64,000 nt of DNA from an uncultured Prevotellaceae bacterium (GTDB lineage: Bacteria > Bacteroidota > Bacteroidia > Bacteroidales > Bacteroidaceae), in assembly GCA_946625675.1 (NCBI GenBank), contig CAMOTI010000157.1, positions 1-64,000 of the forward strand, read 5' to 3'. Positions 44,187-52,328 of the stretch are shown here, one piece after another. Both the position numbers and the translations under genes were made by a program. Each line of letters starts with the position of its first letter. Positions within the stretch are counted from its first letter, which is position 1. A model generated the notes under the pieces. That model did no database searches and was not told where the DNA came from. It saw only the letters and a list, made by a program, of their open reading frames with translations.

Positions 44187-45074
44187 TCATACTGCGGGCG
44201 GCGGGGGCACTTGAAACGATGCTGAGTCCACTTCCGCAGGGACTCCCAAAAAGTACAATCGCGCTGAAGACGAACGCTTACGCCACAATCCGACAAGCAG
44301 ATATGCCACCAGCACCGACAGCAACAATGCGACGCATAAGGCAGGAATCACACCCATCACACTGTCGATGTGGAAGGACGAGAAGTTCTCGGTCGTCAGC
44401 ATCAGAACCACCATCACTGTGTTGTTCAGGACATGGCACACGATCGAAATCAGCAGGCTTCCGGTCAGGTAATATACCATGGCAAACACGAAACCGGCGG
44501 GGATTGCATAGACAATCTGAGCCAGATTGCCGTGAAACACACCGAAAATCACGGCCGACAAGCCTATCGGTATCCAAGGATTCACGCCATGTCGGAGAAG
44601 AGGACTCATAATCCCGGCACGAAACACAACTTCCTCGCAGACTGGCACAAACAAGCAGGCAGCCAGCACGCCGGAAGGAGTTTTCATCATCTCACGGTAA
44701 AGCGACTCATACTCGGGGGGCATACGCCAGCCCAACTGGGTCTCCAGCAAGTCATTGAATATCGTAAAACTCAACAACGTCAGAATCACGGCGATAAAAC
44801 CCAACGTCACATTGCCACAGCCACAGGAAGGCAGCGACAAGGAACGACGGATATGAAACCCACGGATAAGCAACATCGATGCAACCGTCACGACTGACGA
44901 CACCAATTGAGCCCAGCCGGCAAGGCGACCCAGGCTCTGTTCTTCTCCACCATTCGGAAATGAAAGAAAAACGGACGTCTGAACCACAAACTGCCCCAAC
45001 ACTTGACAAACGAAATATATCAATATCGCTATCAACGGCCAGAGTATGGTGTCTACAGACTTACTTATATTCAT
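44187..45074 (-). CDS. CPBP family intramembrane metalloprotease
   Basis: This 295-residue membrane protein has about eight transmembrane segments. The CPBP motifs are CEEVVFRAGIM near residue 148, FGVFHGN near 184 and VCHVLNNTVMV near 225. It is longer than the first CPBP protein (9702-10331) and not a close relative. A -7 box TAACTTTG (minus strand, 45101-45094) lies 20 nt before the ATG. Substrate unknown. Confidence 0.87.
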   Translation of the reverse strand: MNISKSVDTILWPLIAILIYFVCQVLGQFVVQTSVFLSFPNGGEEQSLGRLAGWAQLVSSVVTVASMLLIRGFHIRRSLSLPSCGCGNVTLGFIAVILTLLSFTIFNDLLETQLGWRMPPEYESLYREMMKTPSGVLAACLFVPVCEEVVFRAGIMSPLLRHGVNPWIPIGLSAVIFGVFHGNLAQIVYAIPAGFVFAMVYYLTGSLLISIVCHVLNNTVMVVLMLTTENFSSFHIDSVMGVIPALCVALLLSVLVAYLLVGLWRKRSSSARLYFLGVPAEVDSASFQVPPPPAV

Positions 45075-45175
45075 CTTTCACGCAAATTATGTGCAAAGTT
45101 AACAAATAAAATGAAGAATGAAGAAGGAACCATCAAGAATTTGCCCATAAATTAGATTTTTGAGTTTTTTTTACG

Positions 45176-45183
45176 TAATTTTG
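45176..45183 (+). promoter_or_regulatory. -7 box for the Sel1-repeat gene
   Basis: TAATTTTG. The tandem array that follows therefore falls in the 5' leader. Confidence 0.5.
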
Positions 45184-45204
45184 CATAACTTTTCATTTCA
45201 GCAA

Positions 45205-45291
45205 CCCCATTAACTCCCATAAATTCCCATAATTCCCATAAACTCCCATAATTCCCATTAACTCCCATTAACTCCCATAATTCCCATAAAA
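45205..45291. repeat. CCCATTAACT/CCCATAATT tandem array
   Basis: About nine 8-10 nt units built on TCCCATAA and TCCCATTAAC occupy the leader of the Sel1 gene up to the start region. Confidence 0.9.
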
Positions 45292-45303
45292 AATATCACA
45301 AAA

Positions 45304-47220
45304 ATGTATAAACATCTAATTGCAACTGCATTCTTTGCTTTTGCCGCAACAGCGACTCAGGCACAAAACGTCGCTGCCGACACGCTCAAAGCGTTCAAGA
45401 CTGCACAAAAAGCGCAGAAACTACTGAAGTCAGGTAACGAGAAGAAAACGGCAAAAGCCATCGAGCTTTTCAAACAAGCCGGCTCACAGGGACTGCCGTC
45501 AGCATGCCGGTTCCTGGCAGAGCACTACCGCACAACCACGCCACCGGACACGGCGCAGTCCATCCACTGGCTTGAAATACTCGGCGACCTCGGCGACACA
45601 CCGAGCATCGACAGGCTCGTCGACATCTACAGCGGAAGACTGGCCGACCAGGGATACTATGCCGACAAGAACCCACAGAAACTCGAGGAATGGAGCAAGA
45701 CGCTCGCCAACAAGGGAGAACTCAAAGGAATCGAGGCATACGCCAACTGCTTCCTGCAGAAAGGTGACACAACACAGGCCATAGGATGGCTCGAGAAGGC
45801 GGTGGAGAAAGAGTCTTTGCCGGCTCTCAAGGAGCTGGCAAATATCTACGCGGCGCCGGGAAGCAACCAGGCACCGGAGCGGGCATTCGACTTCGCTACC
45901 AAAGCGGCGGAGAAAGGCGACAAGGACTGCATGTACCTGCTCGGTAACATGTACCGCGCGGGATTCGGATGCCAGAAAGACCTCAACAAAGCCATCGAGA
46001 CACTGGAGAAATGCCCAGACACACAGGACGCCAAGCTGGTCTTGGCGGCATGCAAGATGGAAATCAACGACGGGAAAATCGATGAGAACACCTTCCCTGT
46101 TTTCCTCGAAGCGGCACAAAACGGAAACGCCATCGCACAATACTACATCGCGCATGCCTACTACGACGGCAGCGGAGTGCAGGCCGACAAGCAAAAAGCC
46201 ATGGAATGGATGCTGAAATCGGCCGAACAAGACCACCCTTTCGCACAATATGCATGCGGAATGTACTACCTCACCGGACAGGAGCCCGTGCAGCAGGACA
46301 CAATCAAGGGTATCGAATGGTTGCAGAAGGCGGCGAACGCGGGAATGCCTGAGGCACAGGCGGACCTGGCGGCATGCTACCTGGAAGGACGATATGTGGA
46401 GAAAAACGAGGGCAAGGGAGTGGAGCTGCTCAAGATGGCAGCCGCGCAGGGAAATCCCAACGCGGTAGGAATCCTCGCTAACTACTACATCGGACAATGC
46501 GAGGCGGAGGAAGACCACCAGAACGGCGTGCTGCTCTTGCAGTCACTGGCCACGGCTGGCGACGTGGAGTCTCAATACAACCTCGGCACATGCTATCTCA
46601 ACCAAATCGGGACGAAAGGACTCAGCCAGGAGCAGAAAGTCAGCAACGACGACCTCAAGAAACTGGCTGACGGAAAAGAGCTTACCGACCAGCAAATCGG
46701 AACGTACTGGATGGAGAAGGCTGCGGAAGCGGGTCATCCCATGGCGCAGCAGAACATGGGACTGCTCATCATCAACGACATCATACCGGGCGACAAGGCC
46801 AAGGGCATCGAATGGATCAAAAAGTCGAGCGACGCAGGGCTGCCTCAGTCGCAATACACGCTGGGCGTACTCACACTCATGGGACAGGCCGGCATCAAGG
46901 CAAACCCCAAGGCGGGACTCGAACTACTGCAGAAAGCAGCCAACGCGGGATTCCCGCAGGCGCAGAACGACCTTGGCATGATCTTCCTACAGGGGGCATA
47001 CGGCATCAAGCCCAACCTCGCGCAGGGATTCAGTTGGATGAAGAAAGCAGCCACAGTGGGTATGCCGTCATCCATGTTCTACACCGCTGTTTGCTATGCC
47101 ACCGGACAGGGCACTGCCGCCAACAAGGCTGAGGCTCGCAAATGGATGCAGAAGGCGGCCGCACAGAACGACGACCCGCAAGTCAAGCAAGCGGCACAGG
47201 AAGCACTCAAGCAGATGTAG
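45304..47220 (+). CDS. Secreted Sel1-repeat protein
   Basis: This 638-residue protein has a signal peptide (MYKHLIATAFFAFAATATQA). Almost the whole mature chain is built of Sel1-like/TPR repeats of about 36 residues, such as GSGVQADKQKAMEWMLKSAE and AGNAGMPEAQADLAACYLEG-type units. Such proteins are protein-binding scaffolds in the periplasm or on the surface. The specific partner is unknown. The gene stands alone with a -7 box, a repeat-filled leader and a GC-rich palindrome right after the stop. Confidence 0.88.
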   Translation: MYKHLIATAFFAFAATATQAQNVAADTLKAFKTAQKAQKLLKSGNEKKTAKAIELFKQAGSQGLPSACRFLAEHYRTTTPPDTAQSIHWLEILGDLGDTPSIDRLVDIYSGRLADQGYYADKNPQKLEEWSKTLANKGELKGIEAYANCFLQKGDTTQAIGWLEKAVEKESLPALKELANIYAAPGSNQAPERAFDFATKAAEKGDKDCMYLLGNMYRAGFGCQKDLNKAIETLEKCPDTQDAKLVLAACKMEINDGKIDENTFPVFLEAAQNGNAIAQYYIAHAYYDGSGVQADKQKAMEWMLKSAEQDHPFAQYACGMYYLTGQEPVQQDTIKGIEWLQKAANAGMPEAQADLAACYLEGRYVEKNEGKGVELLKMAAAQGNPNAVGILANYYIGQCEAEEDHQNGVLLLQSLATAGDVESQYNLGTCYLNQIGTKGLSQEQKVSNDDLKKLADGKELTDQQIGTYWMEKAAEAGHPMAQQNMGLLIINDIIPGDKAKGIEWIKKSSDAGLPQSQYTLGVLTLMGQAGIKANPKAGLELLQKAANAGFPQAQNDLGMIFLQGAYGIKPNLAQGFSWMKKAATVGMPSSMFYTAVCYATGQGTAANKAEARKWMQKAAAQNDDPQVKQAAQEALKQM

Positions 47221-47223
47221 TAG

Positions 47224-47290
47224 AGACGCCCCGCGGGGCGTCTTCTAACTTAATCCGTCACCTGTAGGGACATACTTCATGTATGTCCGG
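47224..47290. repeat. Composite palindrome A+B, copy 3
   Basis: Palindrome A (AGACGCCCC-GC-GGGGCGTCT, 47224-47243) is followed after 20 nt by palindrome B (GGACATAC-ttcat-GTATGTCC, 47268-47288). It fills the space between two converging genes and may end both transcripts. Confidence 0.75.
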
Positions 47291-47299
47291 AATCGTTAC

Positions 47300-47992
47300 T
47301 TAATCGCACACGGCACGTATGTAATATCCCTCATACCGCGAGCCCCAGTTCACGTTGATGCTTCCTTTGCTGAACTGAAGACGATAAGAGCTGGTATTGT
47401 TGTAAGGGGTCGCCGTCCAGTAAAAACCAGAGACGTTCATCTCCTTGATGCCGTTGTTGTAGTTCACGCCGACTGCGGGCAGAAAGATGTAGTTGCCGTT
47501 GATCTTACTACGCACAACATAGCCGTTGCGGCCGCTCTCACGACTCCATGTCCACGTACATTTCTCCCGAAGCTCACGCATCTCCTGCACGGTAGGTATA
47601 CGCCATTTGCCACCCCACACCCTACGGGCAAGGTCGTTATTTGAGTCACCGCTGATACTGCCGCGAGAGCGTTCATAATGCACGCTGGTGGAAGGGGTGT
47701 AGCTGTTTTTTTCGTTTATCTCGCCCCAGGCCACGATACGTCCGTAATACCCACCTGCATTATTCGCATCGATATTGCTGGTAGCCCATTTCACGCTCAG
47801 ACCCAAGTCGGCATATTCATGGCCATAAATCATGTCGCGTTTAGCGATGGGCTTGGGAGTGCCCACGACTACTTTGAATGGATTACCCTTCACGTTTCTC
47901 ACTTTGATGGGTTTGTGCTGAGCCATGGCTGAACACAGGAACAAGCCAAACATCATGGCTCCCAGTGTAATAACTTTTCTCATCTTTTTCAT
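47300..47992 (-). CDS. Secreted FISUMP-like domain protein
   Basis: This 230-residue protein has a signal peptide ending FLCSAMAQ. It carries the pattern of the Fibrobacter succinogenes major paralogous domain seen in many Bacteroidales surface proteins: YADLGLSVKWATSNIDA, IVAWGEINEKNSYTP, KWRIPTVQEMREL, FYWTATPYNN, IRAVCD. The domain is thought to be structural or binding; no activity is known. A -7 box TATATTTG (minus strand, 48060-48053) lies about 60 nt upstream of the start. Confidence 0.75.
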   Translation of the reverse strand: MKKMRKVITLGAMMFGLFLCSAMAQHKPIKVRNVKGNPFKVVVGTPKPIAKRDMIYGHEYADLGLSVKWATSNIDANNAGGYYGRIVAWGEINEKNSYTPSTSVHYERSRGSISGDSNNDLARRVWGGKWRIPTVQEMRELREKCTWTWSRESGRNGYVVRSKINGNYIFLPAVGVNYNNGIKEMNVSGFYWTATPYNNTSSYRLQFSKGSINVNWGSRYEGYYIRAVCD

Positions 47993-48238
47993 TTTCTTTC
48001 TTAGTTTTAATGGTTTTTGTAAATAATTAGGTATTGGTTTTCAATTCGACTGCAAATATACGGAATAATTCTACACACCAACCGTTCAATACGTAATTTT
48101 TTTATTCTTCTTTTCCACACCTCATCCATGTCATAATCTTAATCGATTCGTAATAATTTGTGTTCGAAAAAAAACATCCGCAAGGAAAAACTCTTTATTG
48201 AAGTTCAGAGCCATTAGATTCAGCAAGTTAGAGGAGGG

Positions 48239-49339
48239 TTATTCCAGAAACCCCTTCATGATGACCGTAGGTGCAGCATTATGGTCGAACGCACCCAGTT
48301 TGTACCCCCCAGGGAGGCACTGAGGTTCCCAGTAGAACACACCGCGGCAATGCCCGCCCGTCTGCGTGCGGGCCTCGCGGATCACACGAGCCAGCTGACG
48401 TCTGCCCTCCTCCATCACCTCAGGGTGAGCCTCGTCCACCTCATAGCCCGTCTCCACGATCATCACGTCGCAGCCATATTTCTCGCTCACATGGCGGATA
48501 TTAGCCATGCAGTCAGTGATCACGTCATCCGCATTCACCTCTGGGTGACCGTCGCGCGCCCAGTAAGGATAGAGCGACATACCCACCATATCGAACTTGC
48601 CACCGTATTTCAGCACTGTGTCCAGGTTGTGGTCGTACAAGCTCTGACGGTGACCACGGTCAAGATGGATGATGACGATGGCATTCGGAAACACCTTCTT
48701 CACCGCGTCATAGCCCGTACGGATAAAGCCGGCATACTGCTCTGGCTCCGTCTTGATATGCCCCATCGAGTGGGTCACGATCGTATGTCCTTTCTCGTCC
48801 TTCACCTCCCAGCCACGCTCGTTGGTCTTCACGCTCCAGAGCATACCGTTCGACGTCTCGTTACCAACCTGAACCCAGCGGGGCTCTATGCCGTTGTCTT
48901 TCAGCAGCGTCAGCACGTCCACCGTATGGTCGTGAAGGTCCTGCCTCATCTGCTCATAGCTGTGGCCGAGCCAGGCCTTCGGAATCGGCTGCTTCGCCGG
49001 GTCTGCCCATGAGTCGCTGTAGTGGAAGTCCACCATCAGGTCCATGCCCAAGGCCTTCACGCGGCGGGCCATCGACAGCAGCTCGTACTTGTCGCAGCTT
49101 CCGCCACGCGGATTCACCCACACTCGCATACGGATGGCACTCAGTCCATAGTCGTTCTTCAACAGCTCCAGACACTCCCGGCCATGCCCCAGCGTGTCGT
49201 GAAACACGACGCCACGACGCTCCTGGCCCGTCAGGAATCCCACATCCGCACCCTTCACAAAGTCGTTCTCCGCAGAATGTTGTGCCACCGCCATCAAAGG
49301 CAGCGCCAATAAAAAGAAAATAATTGAAAGCTTTTTCAT
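48239..49339 (-). CDS. Arabinogalactan endo-1,4-beta-galactanase GH53
   Basis: This 366-residue secreted enzyme has a signal peptide MKKLSIIFFLLALPLMAVAQ. GH53 motifs are clear: FVKGADVGFL, IRMRVWVNPRGGSCD, DFHYSDSWADPAKQ, acid/base Glu in VQVGNETSNG (about residue 157) and nucleophile Glu in IVETGYEV (about 294), then GVFYWEPQ. It cleaves beta-1,4-galactan side chains of pectin. It is divergent from the GH78 gene, and each has its own promoter. Confidence 0.94.
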   Translation of the reverse strand: MKKLSIIFFLLALPLMAVAQHSAENDFVKGADVGFLTGQERRGVVFHDTLGHGRECLELLKNDYGLSAIRMRVWVNPRGGSCDKYELLSMARRVKALGMDLMVDFHYSDSWADPAKQPIPKAWLGHSYEQMRQDLHDHTVDVLTLLKDNGIEPRWVQVGNETSNGMLWSVKTNERGWEVKDEKGHTIVTHSMGHIKTEPEQYAGFIRTGYDAVKKVFPNAIVIIHLDRGHRQSLYDHNLDTVLKYGGKFDMVGMSLYPYWARDGHPEVNADDVITDCMANIRHVSEKYGCDVMIVETGYEVDEAHPEVMEEGRRQLARVIREARTQTGGHCRGVFYWEPQCLPGGYKLGAFDHNAAPTVIMKGFLE

Positions 49340-49403
49340 ATTCAGTTAGTTTTATGTTTCAGTTTCATCATGCAAAATACTTACAACAATTCCTCAACCG
49401 TTG

Positions 49404-49411
49404 CAAAGTTA
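49404..49411 (-). promoter_or_regulatory. -7 box for GH53
   Basis: On the minus strand TAACTTTG, 65 nt before the ATG. The GTGGGG element seen at the PL11 genes is absent. Confidence 0.5.
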
Positions 49412-49578
49412 AGCAAAATCATTTGTAATCCCATAAACTATTATCCCAAATCCTTGAAATAATGTAACAATCCCACCTACGTTCCCTGTGTCGGGTGCTC
49501 ATTGCGATCCATCTGCCTTGGCCATACGGGGCTCAAGGCTGGGATTCACCCTCCTCAGCTCCTCCTCTAACTATAGGA

Positions 49579-49630
49579 AAACTTGTAAAATATCGCAGTC
49601 TAAGCACCACAAAACTTGTAAAATATCGCG
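49579..49630. repeat. Two perfect 19-bp direct repeats, 33-bp period
   Basis: AAAACTTGTAAAATATCGC occurs at 49579-49597 and 49612-49630. The second copy ends 18 bp before the -7 box, so the pair is placed like an operator. Confidence 0.9.
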
Positions 49631-49648
49631 TTTTCATTTTTTTTCACT

Positions 49649-49656
49649 ATCTTTGC
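49649..49656 (+). promoter_or_regulatory. -7 box upstream of GH78
   Basis: TATCTTTG, identical to the -7 box of the DUF4143 ATPase at 10567. It gives a leader of about 145 nt to the GH78 ATG at 49810. Confidence 0.55.
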
Positions 49657-49689
49657 ACCAGGTTGTAAACATTTATCACATTGAAGCTT

Positions 49690-49800
49690 ATGAACGACAA
49701 AACAGACAATTCTGTAAGAATAGACAAACGTACACTTGAATTCATTCTCACAGACCAGAAAGAAGAGTTGGAAGCAAAACATAAAATGAAAATTTGTGAC
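49690..49800 (+). pseudogene. Possible remnant of a DUF4143-type ATPase N-terminus
   Basis: The frame leading into GH78 begins at ATG 49690 and reads RTLEFILTDQKEELEAKHKM then KICD. I recall openings of this kind (DQxEExE ... C-x-R-K-E-E) from Bacteroidetes DUF4143 ATPases. No P-loop follows; instead the frame runs into the GH78 signal peptide. This could instead be a true N-terminal extension of GH78. Confidence 0.4.
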
Positions 49801-49809
49801 ATTTTAAAT

Positions 49810-52203
49810 ATGAGACGGCTGGTGGTGAGGCTGGCTGTAGTCATCGTGGTATTTTGGGGCGGCGCGTTGAACATCAACTCTCAGCAATGGATCAGCGCGC
49901 CTGAGTCAGGCGGCGGGATGCCGTTGTTTCAGAAGACGTTCCGGCTGGAAAAACCGGTACGTTCGGCTGTGTTGAGTGCCAGCGCATTGGGAGTGTACAC
50001 CCTTACGGTCAACGGCGTGGAACTTGACGACGCTGAGCTGAAGCCAGGCTGGACAGACTACCGTAAGGAAATATTCTTCCAGACATCACCCCTGCCGAAA
50101 CATCTTCTCAAGACTGACACGCTGAATGTTTCTGCACAGGTGAGCAACGGCTGGTGGATTGGTGGCATCACCCGTGGTGTATATGGAGTACACAACCGCC
50201 ACGCGTTTATCTGCTGGATAGACGTCACCTACAAGGACGGCAGCAGTGTGCGCCTCGTGAGCGACAGCTCATGGCTTTGCTCCACCGACGGCCCGCTGAG
50301 GATGGGCGACATCTATAATGGCGAGACCTATGACGCCCGTCAGAAGCCGGAGCGTTGGCGGAATGTAGTTGAGAACCAAGATGTCAAATGCAAGCTGACA
50401 GCCCAGATGGGGCCTGACGTGAAGGTGCGCGACATGAGCCTGTGGCGTCATCCGCAGTCCATTACGGTTTATGAGGGTGCTGTCCAGACCGGCACGACAT
50501 ACGGAAAGATCAACGTGGTGAGGAAGCAGAGCACGCTGTCCTCCCCTGTCCGGCTGAAGAAAGGACAGACCTTGCTTGTGGACTTCGGTCAGAATATGGT
50601 TGGTTGGGTCAACTTCACGGTCCGTGGAGAGACAGGAACACAACTCACATGGCGCTTCGGCGAGATGCTGAACTACAACGGCGACGAGGCCCGTCTTGAC
50701 AAAGGACCTGGTGGCAGCCTTTGGACATACAATCTCCGTACGGCTGACGCTACGTTGCGATATGTGATGAAAGGCGGTGGTGAAGAGACCTACCATCCTC
50801 GCCACACATTTTTCGGATTCCGTTATGCAGAGCTGACGGCCACCGGCGACGTGGAGGTCACGCATCTCGAAGGACAGGTAGTCGGAAGCGACATCAAGGA
50901 GTGGGGCCGGTTCGAGTGTTCCAATACCGACATCAACCGTCTGTATCAGAATATATGGTGGAGCCAGCGCGGCAATTTCCTGAGTATTCCCACCGACTGC
51001 CCCCAGCGTGACGAACGGTTGGGATGGACTGGCGACACCCAGATTTTCTCCGTCACTGCACTGTATAATTCCGACGTGAAGGATTTCTACCGCAAGTGGA
51101 TGCGCGACCTTCGGAACGGACAGCGAGAAGACGGATCCTACCCATGCACGGCTCCCTTCGCCAACATGTGGGGATATGGCGGCAGTGCCTGGGGAGATGC
51201 CGGCATCATCGTGCCTTATAACGTATACAGTATGACTGGCGATAAGCAGATACTGGAGGAGAATTACGAGAGCATGCAGCGGTGGGTGGAGCATTGTGCT
51301 GAGCAGCGGGAAGGCGACTGGACCCACATAGGGGCGGAGACGGATTTTGGAGACTGGCTGGCTTACAAGCAGCTGGACAAGCGTTTTGTGTCGTATGCCT
51401 ATTATGCTCATATCTGCCATCTGATGTGGAGGATTTCGTGTACGCTGAACAAATGGGACCACGAGAAATACCTTCACCTCCGGGAGAACATCATTGATGA
51501 GTTCCAACGTCGTTATGTCACCGACGACCGCCTCAACACAGGACAGGACACACAGACCGCCTATCTTCTGGCACTACGTTTCGGACTGCTGCGTGATGAC
51601 ACGCAGAGGCATTATGCCATGAAGTCGCTTCGTAAGAACATCGAGGAGAACGGCTACCGTCTGTCCACCGGGTTTGTCGGCACAGGCATTCTGATGGAGA
51701 CGCTGACGCTCAATGGAATGGACGACCTGGCATACCGCCTGCTTTTGCAGCGCGACAACCCGTCGTGGCTCTACAGTATCGACCAGGGGGCGACAACGGT
51801 GTGGGAGCGTTGGGACAGCTATACCCTCGCTGACGGCTTCAACAAGCACGAATGGAACATGAATTCCTTCAACCACTACAGTTATGGTGCCGTGGCTGAG
51901 TGGTTCTATTCCACCATACTGGGCATCCGCCTGAACGAGCCGGGCTTCAGTTCCATCGTCTTCCGTCCTCGTTTTGGAGGTGGCCTCACATGGGCACGTG
52001 GCGGGACGATGACCCCTTACGGGCGTATCGACGTCCAGTGGCGCAGGATGAAGAACGGTGACTACCGCTATACGGTGAAGATTCCATCTGGCCGTGAAGC
52101 CCGTATCGAATACGACGGAGTGAAGAATAAGTTGCTCAGAGGCGACGGCAGGCAACACACATTCGTCCTCCCCGGTGAAGGAAAGAATTTAAACAAAGAA
52201 TGA
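49810..52203 (+). CDS. Alpha-L-rhamnosidase GH78
   Basis: The enzyme is about 797 residues from the ATG at 49810, which begins a signal peptide (MRRLVVRLAVVIVVFWGGAL). The N-terminal beta domains (about 25-330) include GVYTLTVNGVELDDAEL and GWWIGGITRGVYG. The (alpha/alpha)6 catalytic domain carries the GH78 signature DCPQRDERLGWTGDTQIF (about 396) and later TTVWERWDS and NMNSFNHYSYGAVAEW. It removes terminal alpha-L-rhamnose, fitting the PL11 products. The frame is open upstream to TTG 49681, but that part looks unrelated. Confidence 0.92.
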   Translation: MRRLVVRLAVVIVVFWGGALNINSQQWISAPESGGGMPLFQKTFRLEKPVRSAVLSASALGVYTLTVNGVELDDAELKPGWTDYRKEIFFQTSPLPKHLLKTDTLNVSAQVSNGWWIGGITRGVYGVHNRHAFICWIDVTYKDGSSVRLVSDSSWLCSTDGPLRMGDIYNGETYDARQKPERWRNVVENQDVKCKLTAQMGPDVKVRDMSLWRHPQSITVYEGAVQTGTTYGKINVVRKQSTLSSPVRLKKGQTLLVDFGQNMVGWVNFTVRGETGTQLTWRFGEMLNYNGDEARLDKGPGGSLWTYNLRTADATLRYVMKGGGEETYHPRHTFFGFRYAELTATGDVEVTHLEGQVVGSDIKEWGRFECSNTDINRLYQNIWWSQRGNFLSIPTDCPQRDERLGWTGDTQIFSVTALYNSDVKDFYRKWMRDLRNGQREDGSYPCTAPFANMWGYGGSAWGDAGIIVPYNVYSMTGDKQILEENYESMQRWVEHCAEQREGDWTHIGAETDFGDWLAYKQLDKRFVSYAYYAHICHLMWRISCTLNKWDHEKYLHLRENIIDEFQRRYVTDDRLNTGQDTQTAYLLALRFGLLRDDTQRHYAMKSLRKNIEENGYRLSTGFVGTGILMETLTLNGMDDLAYRLLLQRDNPSWLYSIDQGATTVWERWDSYTLADGFNKHEWNMNSFNHYSYGAVAEWFYSTILGIRLNEPGFSSIVFRPRFGGGLTWARGGTMTPYGRIDVQWRRMKNGDYRYTVKIPSGREARIEYDGVKNKLLRGDGRQHTFVLPGEGKNLNKE

Positions 52204-52288
52204 TTTTAAGTGAAAGAGAATAGCATAGAAATAGGCATCCACTTCAAAATTTTTCATCAAAATCACGCTGTTTTTAAAAGAATTATCG

Positions 52289-52296
52289 TAATTTTG
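52289..52296 (+). promoter_or_regulatory. -7 box for the acyl-CoA synthetase
   Basis: TAATTTTG, 32 nt before the ATG at 52329. Confidence 0.5.
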
Positions 52297-52328
52297 CATA
52301 TTGACACTAATCTGACAATATTACACCT

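Larger units (their letters stand above)
49340..49809. other. Divergent intergenic region GH53-GH78
   Basis: It contains the GH53 -7 box, two perfect 19-bp direct repeats, the GH78-side -7 box and a short open stretch resembling the N-terminus of an ATPase. The part from 49,420 to 49,570 has no recognised feature. Confidence 0.6.
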
